NCBI GenBank assembly: GCA_018806915.1 | Contig: JAGKQI010000094.1 | Span: forward strand, 682,001-746,000 | Origin: Phytophthora colocasiae | Lineage: Eukaryota > Oomycota > Peronosporomycetes > Peronosporales > Peronosporaceae | Direction: 5' to 3' | Length of the DNA: 64,000 bases | Shown: positions 31,707 through 42,660 of the stretch, in pieces | Layout: every line of letters starts with the position of its first letter | How positions within the stretch are numbered: the first letter of the stretch is position 1 | Translations under genes and position numbers: made by a program | The notes under the pieces: model-generated | What the model saw: the letters and a program-made list of their open reading frames with translations, nothing else | Told to the model about the DNA's origin: nothing | The model's database searches: none

Positions 31707-32588
31707 TCACTGGGGTGTACGCTTCGTGTACCAGTACGCATAACGCCGTTTTGAAGACCAAGACACGGAAATGCCAATAGGTTGACAAAGCTTCCAGGTG
31801 GAGCAAAAGTTTCGTTTACACCCAGTTCGATGGCGAGCACAGACTCTCTCAGTGACAATAACATGCTCCAATCGTCTTGATGATGTGAACAGTTCTTCTA
31901 GTGCCACATTGCTGGTAGGTTCGAAAACAAGATTATTCGCGTACACAACGGTAGCACGCTTTGCCACAGTGTTGACTGTCTTGTCCATATATCTTATGTC
32001 GCCGTGATAGACAGTAACGATCTTCAGTCTTGGATGCTGTAAAGCGCTACTAGAAAACAACGACCCAGACATATGAGCCAATTGTTGCTGAAGTTCAATA
32101 CCGATGCACATCCCGACCCGCGTTTGGAGTGCCACTTGAGCCACGATGTTTCCAACTCCTGAGCCAACATCAAGACAAACATCCTTCGCTTGAAGGTCCG
32201 GGAGAACGTCAAGGATGTCGGAAACACCGGGTGGAGTCACTTCGCCAGTGTGGTGATCTGGAAAAGGAATCGTTTGCCGCGGGACAGTCGCAAAAAGCGT
32301 CGAAATGACAAGGTGAATGTCCATGGGCGCATCAGCATTGGCTTTTCGGGTTCCTGGAGCTTTCTTTCCTCTGTCTTGGACACCTGTGAAGCGCCTCGGA
32401 AAACCATTTAAGTCGATGCCGTACGTTTTCTTTAGTGTCTTTAGCCTGATTTGGAGTTGGTGTTGGCTTTTACCACAAAATGGCATTCCCAACCACACTT
32501 TTCGCCAGCATATTTTTTTTCCTGCGTCCACTTGAGTCTTCGCTAGTCGATACAGTTGCAGGTCTTCTTTATCAGAGAAATCGGCCAT
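31707..32588 (-). CDS. DOT1-like histone methyltransferase with SANT/Myb-like N-terminus
   Basis: ATG 32588 to TGA 31707-31709, 293 residues. Residues 1-60 look like a SANT/Myb-like domain (MADFSDKEDLQLYRLAK...KICWRKVWLGMPF). The catalytic part has the S-adenosylmethionine loop VCLDVGSGVGNIVAQVAL and GIELQ, then YANNLVFEP, the conserved DOT1 NN-x-x-F block, and a Cys-rich end (ERVCARHRTGCKRNFCSTW). DOT1 proteins methylate lysine 79 of histone H3. A GTG extension to 32630 reaches into the inverted arm and is rejected. The ATG lies only about 26 bp inside the right arm, so its promoter must be the CCAAT-rich arm. It appears intact. Confidence 0.85.
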   Translation of the reverse strand: MADFSDKEDLQLYRLAKTQVDAGKKICWRKVWLGMPFCGKSQHQLQIRLKTLKKTYGIDLNGFPRRFTGVQDRGKKAPGTRKANADAPMDIHLVISTLFATVPRQTIPFPDHHTGEVTPPGVSDILDVLPDLQAKDVCLDVGSGVGNIVAQVALQTRVGMCIGIELQQQLAHMSGSLFSSSALQHPRLKIVTVYHGDIRYMDKTVNTVAKRATVVYANNLVFEPTSNVALEELFTSSRRLEHVIVTERVCARHRTGCKRNFCSTWKLCQPIGISVSWSSKRRYAYWYTKRTPQ

Positions 32589-32613
32589 CGTACACCGCGT
32601 CTTCGACTGAAAA

Positions 32614-33600
32614 GTGAAACTGGCATACACAAAGAAAGATATTTGGTCCCAAGATCGTTGGAAGGGTTAACCTTAGAAGCACTGTCGACACTAAGGGTCA
32701 CTCGAAGACACCCAATCAGAGTGTCAGGATCTCTGACGCATTTTTATTGGCTGTCAAACAAAAGCGAAGACATCGGAGAAAAACTTGGACTTCAACGTAG
32801 AAAGATTTTAGCGCGCAAACGCAAACTTCAACATCCAAACTTTTCGCCAATGTCTTCGCTTTGCGTCTGGCAGCCAATCAGGTTGTGTTCCGGTATTTTG
32901 GCATTTTGATTGGCTGAAAACTTCAAACACACTGCACTGTCCCAGCACGCGCCAAAAATCCAAACGCAGCTCATTTCCCATTTTTCCCGGACCCAGACAA
33001 TCCTCACACGAGAGTGGCTACATCGTTACTTGCCTAGCTTCTCTCCGAAATCCATGATACTACTCGCTGTCGGAGACGCTACCGCCACACTACACAGTAT
33101 TGCTCTGCCCCGTGTGCTGATCTATGATACTGCTCGCTGTCGGAGACGCTACTCGCCACACCACTATCCGTCATCGTGCTGATTACCCAGTAGCGAAGTT
33201 GGATGAGCTTCATCGTTGCTCTCCCATGGCGCCACCACCGTGGTCGCACTGCCACCATGCCCTTCGATGATTCGATGAATATTGGCGAGCGCACGCTTCA
33301 TTGGCACCGTCCAGCGATTCATGACGTCCACATTATCAGTGGAATGTCCGTTCAAGAAGTTCAGTATTTATTGGTGGCGGCGTTTACTATTGGCTGGCTC
33401 GAGGATCCGAGCTCTGGTGAACACGCGAAAATTCACAGCAAGGTCGCGATTTGGGGCGAAGCCATCTCTCCACTGCTTGCTTGATGATACTCAGCGAGAT
33501 GGATGGGTGCGCTTTAGTTGTTTGATCCTGGGGAACTGCACCAGCGTGTCAAACATGGCGTTCGGTACACACAGCTCGTTAGCAGAGAAATTCAATTCTG
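32614..33600. repeat. Right arm of the 1-kb inverted repeat
   Basis: Inverted copy of 28600-29581. Near its inner end it has four CCAAT or ATTGG boxes (about 32711, 32747, 32873, 32910), a strong promoter signature facing the DOT1-like gene. An ORF at 33257-33484 (plus strand, 75 codons) is present in both arms but matches nothing known. A one-base difference (CTCC versus CCC) changes its upstream frame in the left copy. Confidence 0.9.
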
Positions 33601-34066
33601 CCTACTGTTCTGGCTATTGGGCCACATCACCATCAGACCGATATCACTCAACACCTTTGCCGGATATAAAGAGGCCTAATGGGTCTGTTGAAGGTGACGT
33701 CAAGGTTGGCCAAGTCATATCTTGTTACAATGCTTGCCTCTTGCGTTGAGTCGTCTACATACTACGGTGGGACATCACGAGTTCTATTCCTCTGCCGTTC
33801 ATGTAGTACAAGTACAAATAATAAACAATATTCAGACGATTGCTTTGTTTGCGCTTTGTATATCCTCCTGAAAATACTGATTTCAAGAGACTCAAGCTTT
33901 TGAAAACAACAATTCATGAAATACTCATTTCATTTTCTACAGTTATCCTTCATACAATTTTCAATATATTTGATCCTTTCTGGGCTAAGATGATCCCCGT
34001 AAAGCAATCCATGGCAGCAGTATCAAAGAACAGGTGATTCATTCGGTAGTAATTACTGGAAGATCT
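33601..34066. other. Intergenic DNA
   Basis: A/T-rich, with no gene recognised. It lies between the right arm and the 3' end of a piggyBac gene. I looked for TTAA plus CCC ends here and found none matching the 534-2485 element. Confidence 0.4.
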
Positions 34067-37000
34067 TTACGTCGTTTTCTTTGTAGACTTCGCTTCTTTG
34101 AGGAACGGTGCTTGGGCTTTATAAATCGATGAGCTGCGCATCAATCGCCCATCAATATTAAAGACTTGTTTCAAGTAATATCCATGGAATTTCTGCCAGC
34201 ACGACCACGACGCTACTTGACACAGATATGGTTTTGTTGTGTCTACAGGATATGTCCGTTTGCACAACGCAACTTTGTGCTTTTCGCAATAATCGGTTTT
34301 TTGGGTTGGTGTCCTGCATTCAAACCGACAAATGGTACATTCCCGCATGGCTCGGCTGCGATCTTTAGTACTATCCAGGACTCTCTGGCAGTGCAAGGTT
34401 CTTCAACCAGGTTTGGAATAGCCATTGCGGGTGTCTCGGTTAGAATAGAGGATGTTCCGTCGTGGTTATTCGCAAACAACAGTCCATCCATGTCATCTAA
34501 GGACGTCTTCCAGGTCCCGTTAAACATCTCGCGAACCAGGTTCGCCACAAAGGCACGGTGTTCGTCACGACAGCCAGGTATAGGGTTGTCATCAGCTTCT
34601 TCATCGTCCACAGGATTGATTCTCCCCAACGCCATTTGATGACATATGTAGGCGTTGCACCGCGCAATATCTATCATCGCCATTGCGAGCTTTTTGTGCC
34701 ACTTTTTAAACGTGTGACCGTTTGCAACGGAAAACCGGCCCCGCATTTGGTCATGACGATTCACACCCTGCATCGCCGAGTTGTACTCTTTGATGCATGT
34801 TGGAGCTGTAAAGGCCTCTCGATCTTGTCGAATGCGGCGGTACACTGTCGTCGTTCCAGAGTCATCAGCATTTGAAATAACATTAACGATAGATCCATCG
34901 ACCCAGCTTGCCGCGACTATATGCTTCTCCAAACACACTCCTTGCTTCATGGTTCACCTTTTCATCCTCTGGCAGAATCATAGTAAACTTTGGGAAGTGT
35001 TTACTTGAAGCGCGCACGGTGCCTCGGCCGTAAAGACCAATCGTTCGTAGACTCGAGAAGTAAACACGAGGTATAAAAGTTATCGGTATTTACCACCCTT
35101 CTTGATCCTTTCAGCGAGTTGGTGACTTCAAGAACGTGAGTCCTAATGTCTGAAGACTTAGCCGTCAGTGCTGCTAGGTCATCGATCTCGCCATCGGAAA
35201 CAACGTTGCTTAGACGAGCGCGTAGTTCGCTAGCGCAGTGGAGTTTAAAGTTCAGAACTATCCACGACGTAGAACAACAGCAAGCGTATAGTTTGAAGTG
35301 GTACTTCCCGGTCGGTTTGCTTGGGTTAATGTGCCTCGCGTATTTCGATCTGTACGCAATACTCGCTTCATCAACAGCAACATTTCTGCCTGGAATAACG
35401 TGGCGACTACACCGATTCTTCAGCATTGCGATTAGAGGGCGGATTTTGGCGGCGGGGTCTCGTTTTAATTCGGCTGCTGTTATATCTCCACGAAACGCCA
35501 AATTGCTGCGAATATGCAGGTATCTCTTCCATGTCATCACCGTTCCCAGACTCGTCGACGAACTTCCAGGAAATATATTGTCATCTTCGCTAGCAAACCA
35601 GTAATTTCGGATCTCTCCCTTGTCTACAAGCGTCATATACCACTGAATACCAAGGAATTTCATCACCTCTTCGAGTGTTACAGGCGCCGCTGGTGGGTTG
35701 GCGCTTTTGAAGCATAGTCATTTGAAAAAATGACAACTTGCTTCCACAGTGATAAAGGTAAAGCAAAAAAGCTTGAGCTTGCGGTTTGACCGAAAAGTGT
35801 TTTGCTCGCGTCGCAGAGCTTGGTCGTTGTAGATCCATCGGCGTGTGAAAATAGACCCGGTGCCTTACCAAGTGTAGCCGTCTGCGAAAATGTCATCCCT
35901 GAAATCGCCTCTACCTCTGCAGGACACAGATCGATATGCAGCTCGTTCTTGCTCCGAAACACAGACCATTCGCGGTAGTCACCTTCCTCCACCTCATCGA
36001 ATGCATCTGTCAACGTTGGAATATTTGTATACGTCGGGACCATAGTGCAAAGCGCACTCCAAGATTCACCAAACTCGAAATTCTTCTTCTTGATATCCAC
36101 ATAGTTTTTTATCCCACGATAAACATCACTTTCTTCGATGTTGTGAACATGAACTTTGCCTTGAAAAACGGTGCTTGTCCATCGGATCTGAAACAAAGCC
36201 GTTGGTAGGGCGACACCCCCTACATTTGACTTGTTGAGCACCGAGTACTTAGCAACAATCCCAATCAGAAAACTTGCGCCAACATCTCGATAATGCTGAG
36301 GATTCATCCAGCTCTCCTCCGCAGGTGTGAAAGCCACGTTTGCGCCAACAAACTTTTGCGCTGCTACTTGTGTCCGATACAACAATTCCTTTCGATATGT
36401 TACTGCAGTTGTTTCTTTCTTTTGGGGGGCATTTCCTTCGCGTTTTGGCTTCAATGATCTTGCCCGTGGTTTTGTTCCGCTGGAGCGAGATGTTGTATTT
36501 AGCGTTGAATTTTGTTTGCTGCCGTCACGTTTGAGAGTGTTTTCCTGGTGGTTTGGGAACTGCTAGCTGTTTTCGGCTTCGCGTGAGGTGTGGCGGGCTT
36601 GGATGCGAGCGTCCTGGGGACGTTTCGATACTTAGCGTTGAAGCAGAAGGTATACTTAAAGCAGCAATGCGAGGCGAATATTCATCCGCTTTCGCTGACT
36701 TCATTTCGTAGCATTTCTTGCTGCAATAGGAAGCATCTCCAAAATCCAGCATTGGCTGTCCATCTGAGTCCAGCAATCCGAGAGTCTTGCAAATGTCATG
36801 GGAACAAAAGTGATGTAAAAATGATCCACAAGCCGTACATGATCATTGGTTTGAACAGGCGGATGCGCACACCGCGCATAGAGGGCTGAGAATGGCGCTC
36901 TCAGTATTCTGTTGTGGATCAGCATTTGCGTCGGGAACTGATGCTGGGTGGTTTTCACCCATCCTCGATCCTCTGTCACTTTGAATAACAATGTCTCGAT

Positions 37001-37378
37001 GACTGACAGCTTTTGGAGGACAAACCGTACGCTCATCTTCCACACGCGTTGTTTGAGAAGACATCGGAGCACTACGCTCTCTTCGGTAACCAGCCGGAGG
37101 GGTGACGCAAGCAAGGCCTAAACTTCACCATCAATACCTTGAACGTCTACAACTCGCTCAGAGGCTGTTCTCACAATATCCAATCCGTCATCTCCATAGA
37201 AATCGTTAAAATGCTCCACAACAGCGTTTTCACCTAACAAATAGTCTTCTCCTTGTTTCCCATTTGGATTGCCTCCTGGATGGACGTAGCGATAGTGTAT
37301 ATCCAAACTGCGCCTAGAGGGTGGTTTAGATGTCCAACCAGCACGCCGTAACGTTTTCCAGGCTTCCTTGAAACTCAC
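34067..37378 (-). pseudogene. piggyBac transposase gene, nearly full length but frameshifted
   Basis: Minus strand. N-terminal domain at 37378-37118 (FKEAWKTLRRAGWTSKPPS...YRYVHPGG...DYLLGE), the same domain as at 830. A degenerate middle follows (36525-37114). The DDE_Tnp_1_7-type region is in three blocks: 36454-35678, 35666-35001 (VAVDEASIAYRSK, VNTDNFYTSC) and 34950-34243 (GVNRHDQMRGRFSV, FKKWHKKLAMAMIDIA). The three catalytic Asp positions (VDEA, NTDN, VNRHD) are present. A zinc-ribbon-like Cys cluster (CEKH...C...C) ends it at 34067. Stops or frame changes between blocks make it non-functional as written. The terminal repeats were not found. Confidence 0.8.
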
Positions 37379-39175
37379 AGACGTAGATGTTGCTATATGT
37401 GATCACATTAGTCAGCTATTACGGCGGTCAGATTCAGGAATGAATACGTTACCGCTGGGCTACTGCACTGTTGTCTTGATGATCAAGCGTTCTACGCGGG
37501 CGCTTGATGACTCTTTCCGTCATTTGCTGTATCCTGGAACTCCTTCGATCCTGATCGCCGTCGTGCTCCGCTCTGCGACTTCGAAGTGAACCCACTGACT
37601 ATTACACTAGATAGGTTGTGGACCAAATATGGTATTTTTGTATGTGTCATTACGTTGCGTAGTGCACCGTTTTGTGGACCAAATATCGTATTTTTGTATG
37701 TCCATCTTACCAAAGCCGGATTGACCAGCCAGGGTGAGAAACCAACAAACGAGTAGGTTGCGATAAAGTAGTTGCAATATTCAAAAGGATATATCCCTCT
37801 AGCTCCAATCTTTTGGATGAACTGGTCACTGAAACATTCCAGCATCGCTACAACCGCATTTGTGGCAGATGCACAGTAGTAGGGAGATAAGGTGTATCAG
37901 AGTTGTAGAGAGCTTACTAAAGAGCTCGATAAACACCATTGACTGTTCATCGGACGTTCATCATCCTACAACACAGTGATCGCACTTTCCCTCATCGAAT
38001 AGACTTGAGGTCCCAATATTCGTACCCAAGCTCCACCGACTGCTCGTAAAGCTCGTCTTCGACACCTCCACCGCCTAATACCACACTAATCCAATAGCCG
38101 CTGGGTTTCAACCGTTTGAACGCAGCAATGTACTCGATCACATTTGGCGCTACGACAATAAGCAGGTCACGACACTGCCCCAACATTCTGTAAGATCAAA
38201 CGATTAAGTGTGAGTATACAAGAAACGTAAGCAGCCTCAAGGACAGGAACACACCTTTATCATTACCGCAGGCCATCAGGAACTCTCCAGCACACGATGC
38301 AGCTCCTTGATCCTAGGTGTGACATATCACGCTCCTTCTTGCCCTGCAGCACCACAACAGCAATTTATCATTAAGTGCATACACCAAGACTCTGAGTCGC
38401 GTACGAACTGGTGGAGATTGCTCTTGAGCTTGGAGAAGTGGCGCAGAGAACTCAGCAACAGTGTAACTTCGAGGAAGCTACACGATCGGTCTATTATCCA
38501 ATTGTGCATGAACCATACGCTAGAAGACCTTATTGTGGTGGGCAGGATTGACAAAGTGGTGCAAGTTGCGGATGGTGGAGGACTGCGGTAGGGGGCGCTG
38601 CATGTCGATGGGCATGGACTACAGGTGCTTCTTGCGGCGGTAGATCTCGCGCATCATGTAGAGCTCATATTTCCAGAAGGAGAACAACGTCTCCTGACCA
38701 ATTGCCTACCACAGTGTCCATCTGAGGCGTCGCCAGGTTCCTCCACGTCTTCCACGGTACTGCTATTAGTGGGAATGTTGTCGTTGCTAGCGCCAATGTT
38801 GCGGTTGAGCGTGGCTCCTTCGTTATTTTGTCGAATCATAACGCAGCATTCAAAAGCATACATGAAGTAGGTTTCCAACCTGAAAACCAATTAAATAATC
38901 GCTAAGTACGATAATAACCTGATGAAACTTAATATATCAAACCTTACTTCAAGTACGGTTTAACTATTTTCACTTGAATAAAGTATGGATTGCTTAATAT
39001 AGAAATGGCTCTGGGTGACGATAGGGTTAATAACGCCCTTGCCCTGGTCTGGGGCCCAATGCTCACCCGAGCAGCACGAAACGCAGCTCCTGCTGGCCTT
39101 TACTTGATCATATGAACCTAATTCTCATGCCAGTCACTGTCGAACCGCTCACTCCACAACTTCCGAGTAGTGAAA
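37379..39175. other. Gene-poor interval with weak hypothetical ORFs
   Basis: Two copies of a 30-bp word (TTGTGGACCAAATAT...) lie at about 37616 and 37672. Minus-strand ORFs at 37492-37845 (117 codons) and 37992-38186 (64 codons, ending GYEYWDLKSIR) look protein-like but I do not recognise them; they may be exons of decayed genes. Nothing else is supported. Confidence 0.35.
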
Positions 39176-39520
39176 ATGTGCAGTGAGCTATTGATGCTGT
39201 TGTTGCTGATAGCGCTGAATCAGTTTATCGTTGCGGCTCGTCACCTGAGGCTGCTGGAAGACAATGATGTCGGCGATCATGACAGCGCAGACTCCAGCCA
39301 CAAAGACAGCAATGGTGACACCCGCAAGTCCATTTTCGACAACACTGCTGTGGTTGTCATCGTCATTGTAGTGGGCGTCATTCTCGCCATTGCAGGGGCT
39401 GTTTTGGTGATTGTTCGACGACGCAGGAGACGAGCACTGGAGCGTATTAGCAGCACGTCTTCACAAGGCAGTGAATTATCGCCAGCACATCCAGTTGGGG
39501 TCGCCTACGCAAGACATTAG
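39176..39520 (+). CDS. Small type I membrane protein with an RxLR-like motif
   Basis: ATG 39176 to TAG 39518-39520, 114 residues. A signal peptide (MCSELLMLLLLIALNQFIVA) is followed within a few residues by RHLRLLEDND, which contains RxLR (RHLR) and acidic residues. A Ser/Asp-rich spacer follows, then one strong membrane helix (TAVVVIVIVVGVILAIAG...) and a six-Arg stop-transfer run. The tail is Ser-rich. True RxLR effectors are usually soluble with the motif 30-60 residues in, so the motif may be chance. A GTG two codons upstream is less likely as start. Confidence 0.65.
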   Translation: MCSELLMLLLLIALNQFIVAARHLRLLEDNDVGDHDSADSSHKDSNGDTRKSIFDNTAVVVIVIVVGVILAIAGAVLVIVRRRRRRALERISSTSSQGSELSPAHPVGVAYARH

Positions 39521-39555
39521 CAAAGGTTAGGAAAAGTAGCACAAGGAAGATAATA

Positions 39556-40333
39556 CCGACTTCCTCTGTGTATAACGGTCACCCGTGTACATGGTACACC
39601 GTACCACCATGATCATGCATGTACAGATAGCTAAAGAATTAAAAAAACATAAAAAAAAATACCGTTATGTATCCATATCGACCCAACTTTTCCTACAGCG
39701 AGATCTTCCGGTGTTTTTTGCCCTTGTCTTGTTCTGGCACGCATTGAAAGCTTATGCCGAGATTTAAAAGCCGGGGACCAACTCCATGACGCGTCAAACT
39801 CAGTAACGCCATAGCTTGTAGCTACGTCTTTGGCCTCTAACGCTAACATCAGATTTGAAATAGGTACGCCCTCCTTTCGGAGGTCGTTTACCCATTTAAC
39901 AAGTTCCTGTTCAGCTTCTAGTGATAGTACAGTACCTACTCCTTTTGGACGAGCTTTCTTCTTTTTCTTCCCGTGCGGCATTTGACACTGCTCTTTGATT
40001 TTATCTTTTTCTCTAATCCACGACTCCACCAGCTTTCGCCGGGAGTCGTAGACGGCAGGACTCAGATCAGGATAGAACAGCCGTATAGCCTTGCGGATGT
40101 CTGGAGGCTCCCCCACCGCATTTATCACGGCAAGTTTTTCTCCTGCCGTGAATGACGCTCGTCGTTTGCCGCGCATTGTCAACTTGAAATGGGTACAGCG
40201 TTTCAAAAACGCGGTACCGTTGTGATTCGGTTTTGTACGACCGTTATAAGCAGAGGAAATTCACTATTCTCTTTCTTGATTGTGATTGGCTGACCGTTAT
40301 ATGCAGGTGACCGGTATAAACAGAGGAAGTCGG
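39556..40333 (-). mobile_element. 778-bp pogo/Tigger-type element, internally deleted
   Basis: 29-bp imperfect terminal inverted repeats start CCGACTTCCTCTGTGTATAACG (left) and CCGACTTCCTCTGTTTATACCG (right, reversed), each abutting TA (39554-39555, 40334-40335). Subterminal GACCGTTATA words repeat near the right end. The single ORF encodes only the DNA-binding half of a transposase. Confidence 0.85.
39631..40176 (-). pseudogene. Truncated pogo-like transposase (CENP-B/Tc5 HTH domains)
   Basis: ATG 40176 to the stop at 39631, about 181 residues. Residues 1-50 look like a first HTH (RRASFTAGEKLAVINAV). The CENP-B/Tc5-type HTH follows at about 90-160 (SLEAEQELVKWVNDLRKEG...WSPAFKSRHKLSMRARTRQG). 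The DDE catalytic domain is absent. A TTG extension to 40206 is not needed. Confidence 0.8.
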
Positions 40334-40459
40334 TAATGTAAAGCAACGCTGTCCATAATGTAAGACTTTGAAATTTAGCTGAGGTAATACAAAAGAGGCC
40401 TCCATTGCTACCAAAACCATGCTATGAGCTGCTGCATGCTTTGTACTGTTCGATTCAGT

Positions 40460-42660
40460 CTACAACTCGTCCTTCATGATCTTGCGCAGCTCGTAGGAGA
40501 TGTGGATGGCACTTGGACGCTGAGCAGGGTCGAACGACAAACACGCACGCGCCAGTTTCACGATGGAAGGCGGGCACGAGTCAGTGAAGCTCGGCTGCAG
40601 CTTGCCGGCCGACACTAACTGAAGGATGGTTACATCCTGCATCTTGCCGCCGTTCGTGTTGGTCGCGTCGTAGAAAGGAGCCTTGCACGTGTCCAGCTCG
40701 GACAGCACCACACCGAACGAGTAAATATCGGCGAACTCCGTGTAGTGCCCGCCCAGAATCACTTCAGGGGCAATCCAACGAGCTGTACCCACACCAGCAG
40801 TCATGGTCTCGTCGAAGCTGCGGTTACGCGAGATACCGAAATCGCTGAGCTTAGCGCCGCTCTGTGCGTCAATCAGCACGTTACGAGACTTCAAGTCACG
40901 GTGGATGAGCTTCGGGTTTAACGTGTGCAAGTACACAAGAGCATCAGCGATATCAATCGCGATCTGGCACTTGAGGTTGGCCCACGTCAGCGAAGATGCA
41001 CGGCTTGAGTCGAGCAGTGACTTCAGATCACCACAGTCCATGAACTCAGTCACAGCCTGAATCGTTAATGCGTTCGTCCATGATACACCGATAAATCTCA
41101 CGATCTTGGGGTGGTCCAGACGCGCCATTACCTTGATTTCCGTCGCAAATGCCAGAGCATCCTGCATCGACTTCTTGTCGTTCAACAACCTCTTGATAGC
41201 CACATTTTCGTTCATGTACAGACCCAGCCACACTTCACCGAAACCACCGCGTGACAGCAGCTTCACAGCCTCCACATCGCGATGCTCGATACGTGCAGCC
41301 AAGAGGTCCGGATCGTCCCAAATAGAAGAACCGAATGTTGTGTCGCCACCTGTAAGACTCGAACCGATGTCAGTGCCAAAGATCGTTGATCCACCCTTGG
41401 TTGAGAACTGGCCGCCATTTTTCTTGCGGTACCAGATGAACGCGATGATAGCAAGTACTAATACACCGCAGCACACACCGAGGACAATGGCCAATGTGTG
41501 ATTGCTGTCTCCATCGTCGCTCGACGAACCAGTTGACAATGTACACACCTGCACGTTAGCGTTGGTCAGTGTCGTAGCAGCGTATCCAGAGCCACAGTCG
41601 GTAATTGCCACATCAGCTTCGAACGTCGCCAGGTTTTCCAATAAAGACAACTGCGAGGAGGACAACTGCACGTTGGTCAAGTTGCAGTTGGACATGTACA
41701 GATACTTGAGTGCTCCCGACTCTGCCATTGAGAAGACATTGTCCGGGATGGTCGTGTACGCGTTTCCACTGAGGTTCAGCGTCTGCAGCTTACTCAGCAC
41801 AACGGGGAAGTCTGTCAGCTCGTTCTCGGCCAAGTTGAGGTCCGTGACGGTCGCTAGACCTGTCCAAACATCGCTGGTGTTGTCCGGCAGGTCTGTGAAG
41901 TAGTTGTAGGACAAATCCAGCTTGGTAACAGCCGTGAAGTTGGCAAACTGGTCTGGCACCGCGTTCAGGTTGGCATTGGTCAAATACAGCGTCAAGTACG
42001 TTGTAACGAGCGACACCGACGAGATAGTGTTGCGCAGGTTCACATCCAGCAAAAACATACTCGTACAAGAGCTGGGGGTGTCGAAGAATGTCTGGTCCAG
42101 GGAAATGTCCTTGATGGTGTCCTTATTGGTGGATTCAGTCGGTGTTCCTTGTAATTGACTGCATAATTGTATGTGGTACATAACAAATAACATCACCATG
42201 CGTTAAGAACTTGTAGATCATACAAATACCAAGTACAATATCCTCATAACAGATATGATAACACGTACACTGAGAGTATGGAGCTGCTGTAACTGAGGTC
42301 AGTGATCTGCGTCACATAGGCCATCGTCTTGGAGTCGGTGACAGCATTGGGCTCGAGCGCCAGCAGCCACTGGCCGCCGTCCCACACCAGCGTGTCCAGG
42401 CACTGATAGGTCACATTACACTCTGTGGACGTTCCAGGCAGTGTGAAGCTGCTATCGCTATAGCAAGGGCCGCTGGCGCCCAATTCGATGCAGGAGTCGT
42501 CCTGCGAGGGAGAGTACAGTACGCACGGGTTGTCGTCGCATCTCGAAGGGCAGCCGGAGGACGTCAGCACGTTCTCCGTTAACGCAGTACACTCGGCAGC
42601 GCTTGCATCGTGGACGATGAGCAGCAGCAGCAGGGCCGAGACGTATGTCGCTCTAGCCAT
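40460..42660 (-). CDS. LRR receptor-like TKL protein kinase
   Basis: Two exons: 42660-42269 (ATG 42660) and 42158-40460, joined across a 110-bp intron (donor GTACGT, acceptor TATGCAG); 696 residues. Order: signal peptide (MARATYVSALLLLLIVHDASA), a Cys-containing ectodomain, about five leucine-rich repeats (LTLYLTNANLNAVPDQF; LDLSYNYFTDLPDN; LNLSGNAYTTIPDN), one membrane helix (LAIVLGVCCGVLVLAIIAFIWYRKK), then a kinase of tyrosine-kinase-like type. Kinase landmarks: SRGGFGEVW, VAIKRL, HRDLKSRN, DFG and WIAPE. The glycine loop starts with Ser instead of the first Gly. All catalytic residues look present. It probably senses an extracellular signal at the plasma membrane. Confidence 0.92.

Larger units (their letters stand above)
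28600..33600. mobile_element. Candidate long-TIR element carrying PLD6-like, coiled-coil and DOT1-like genes
   Basis: Two roughly 980-bp inverted arms bound about 3 kb of unique DNA with three coding regions. This is the shape of a long-TIR DNA transposon, but no transposase was recognised and no target duplication could be fixed because the outer ends fade. An inverted segmental duplication is the alternative. Confidence 0.5.

Noticed and set aside
37992..38186. Adaptin-binding p34-like fragment at 37992-38186
   Set aside because: Only a vague resemblance (GYEYWDL end); too short to name.
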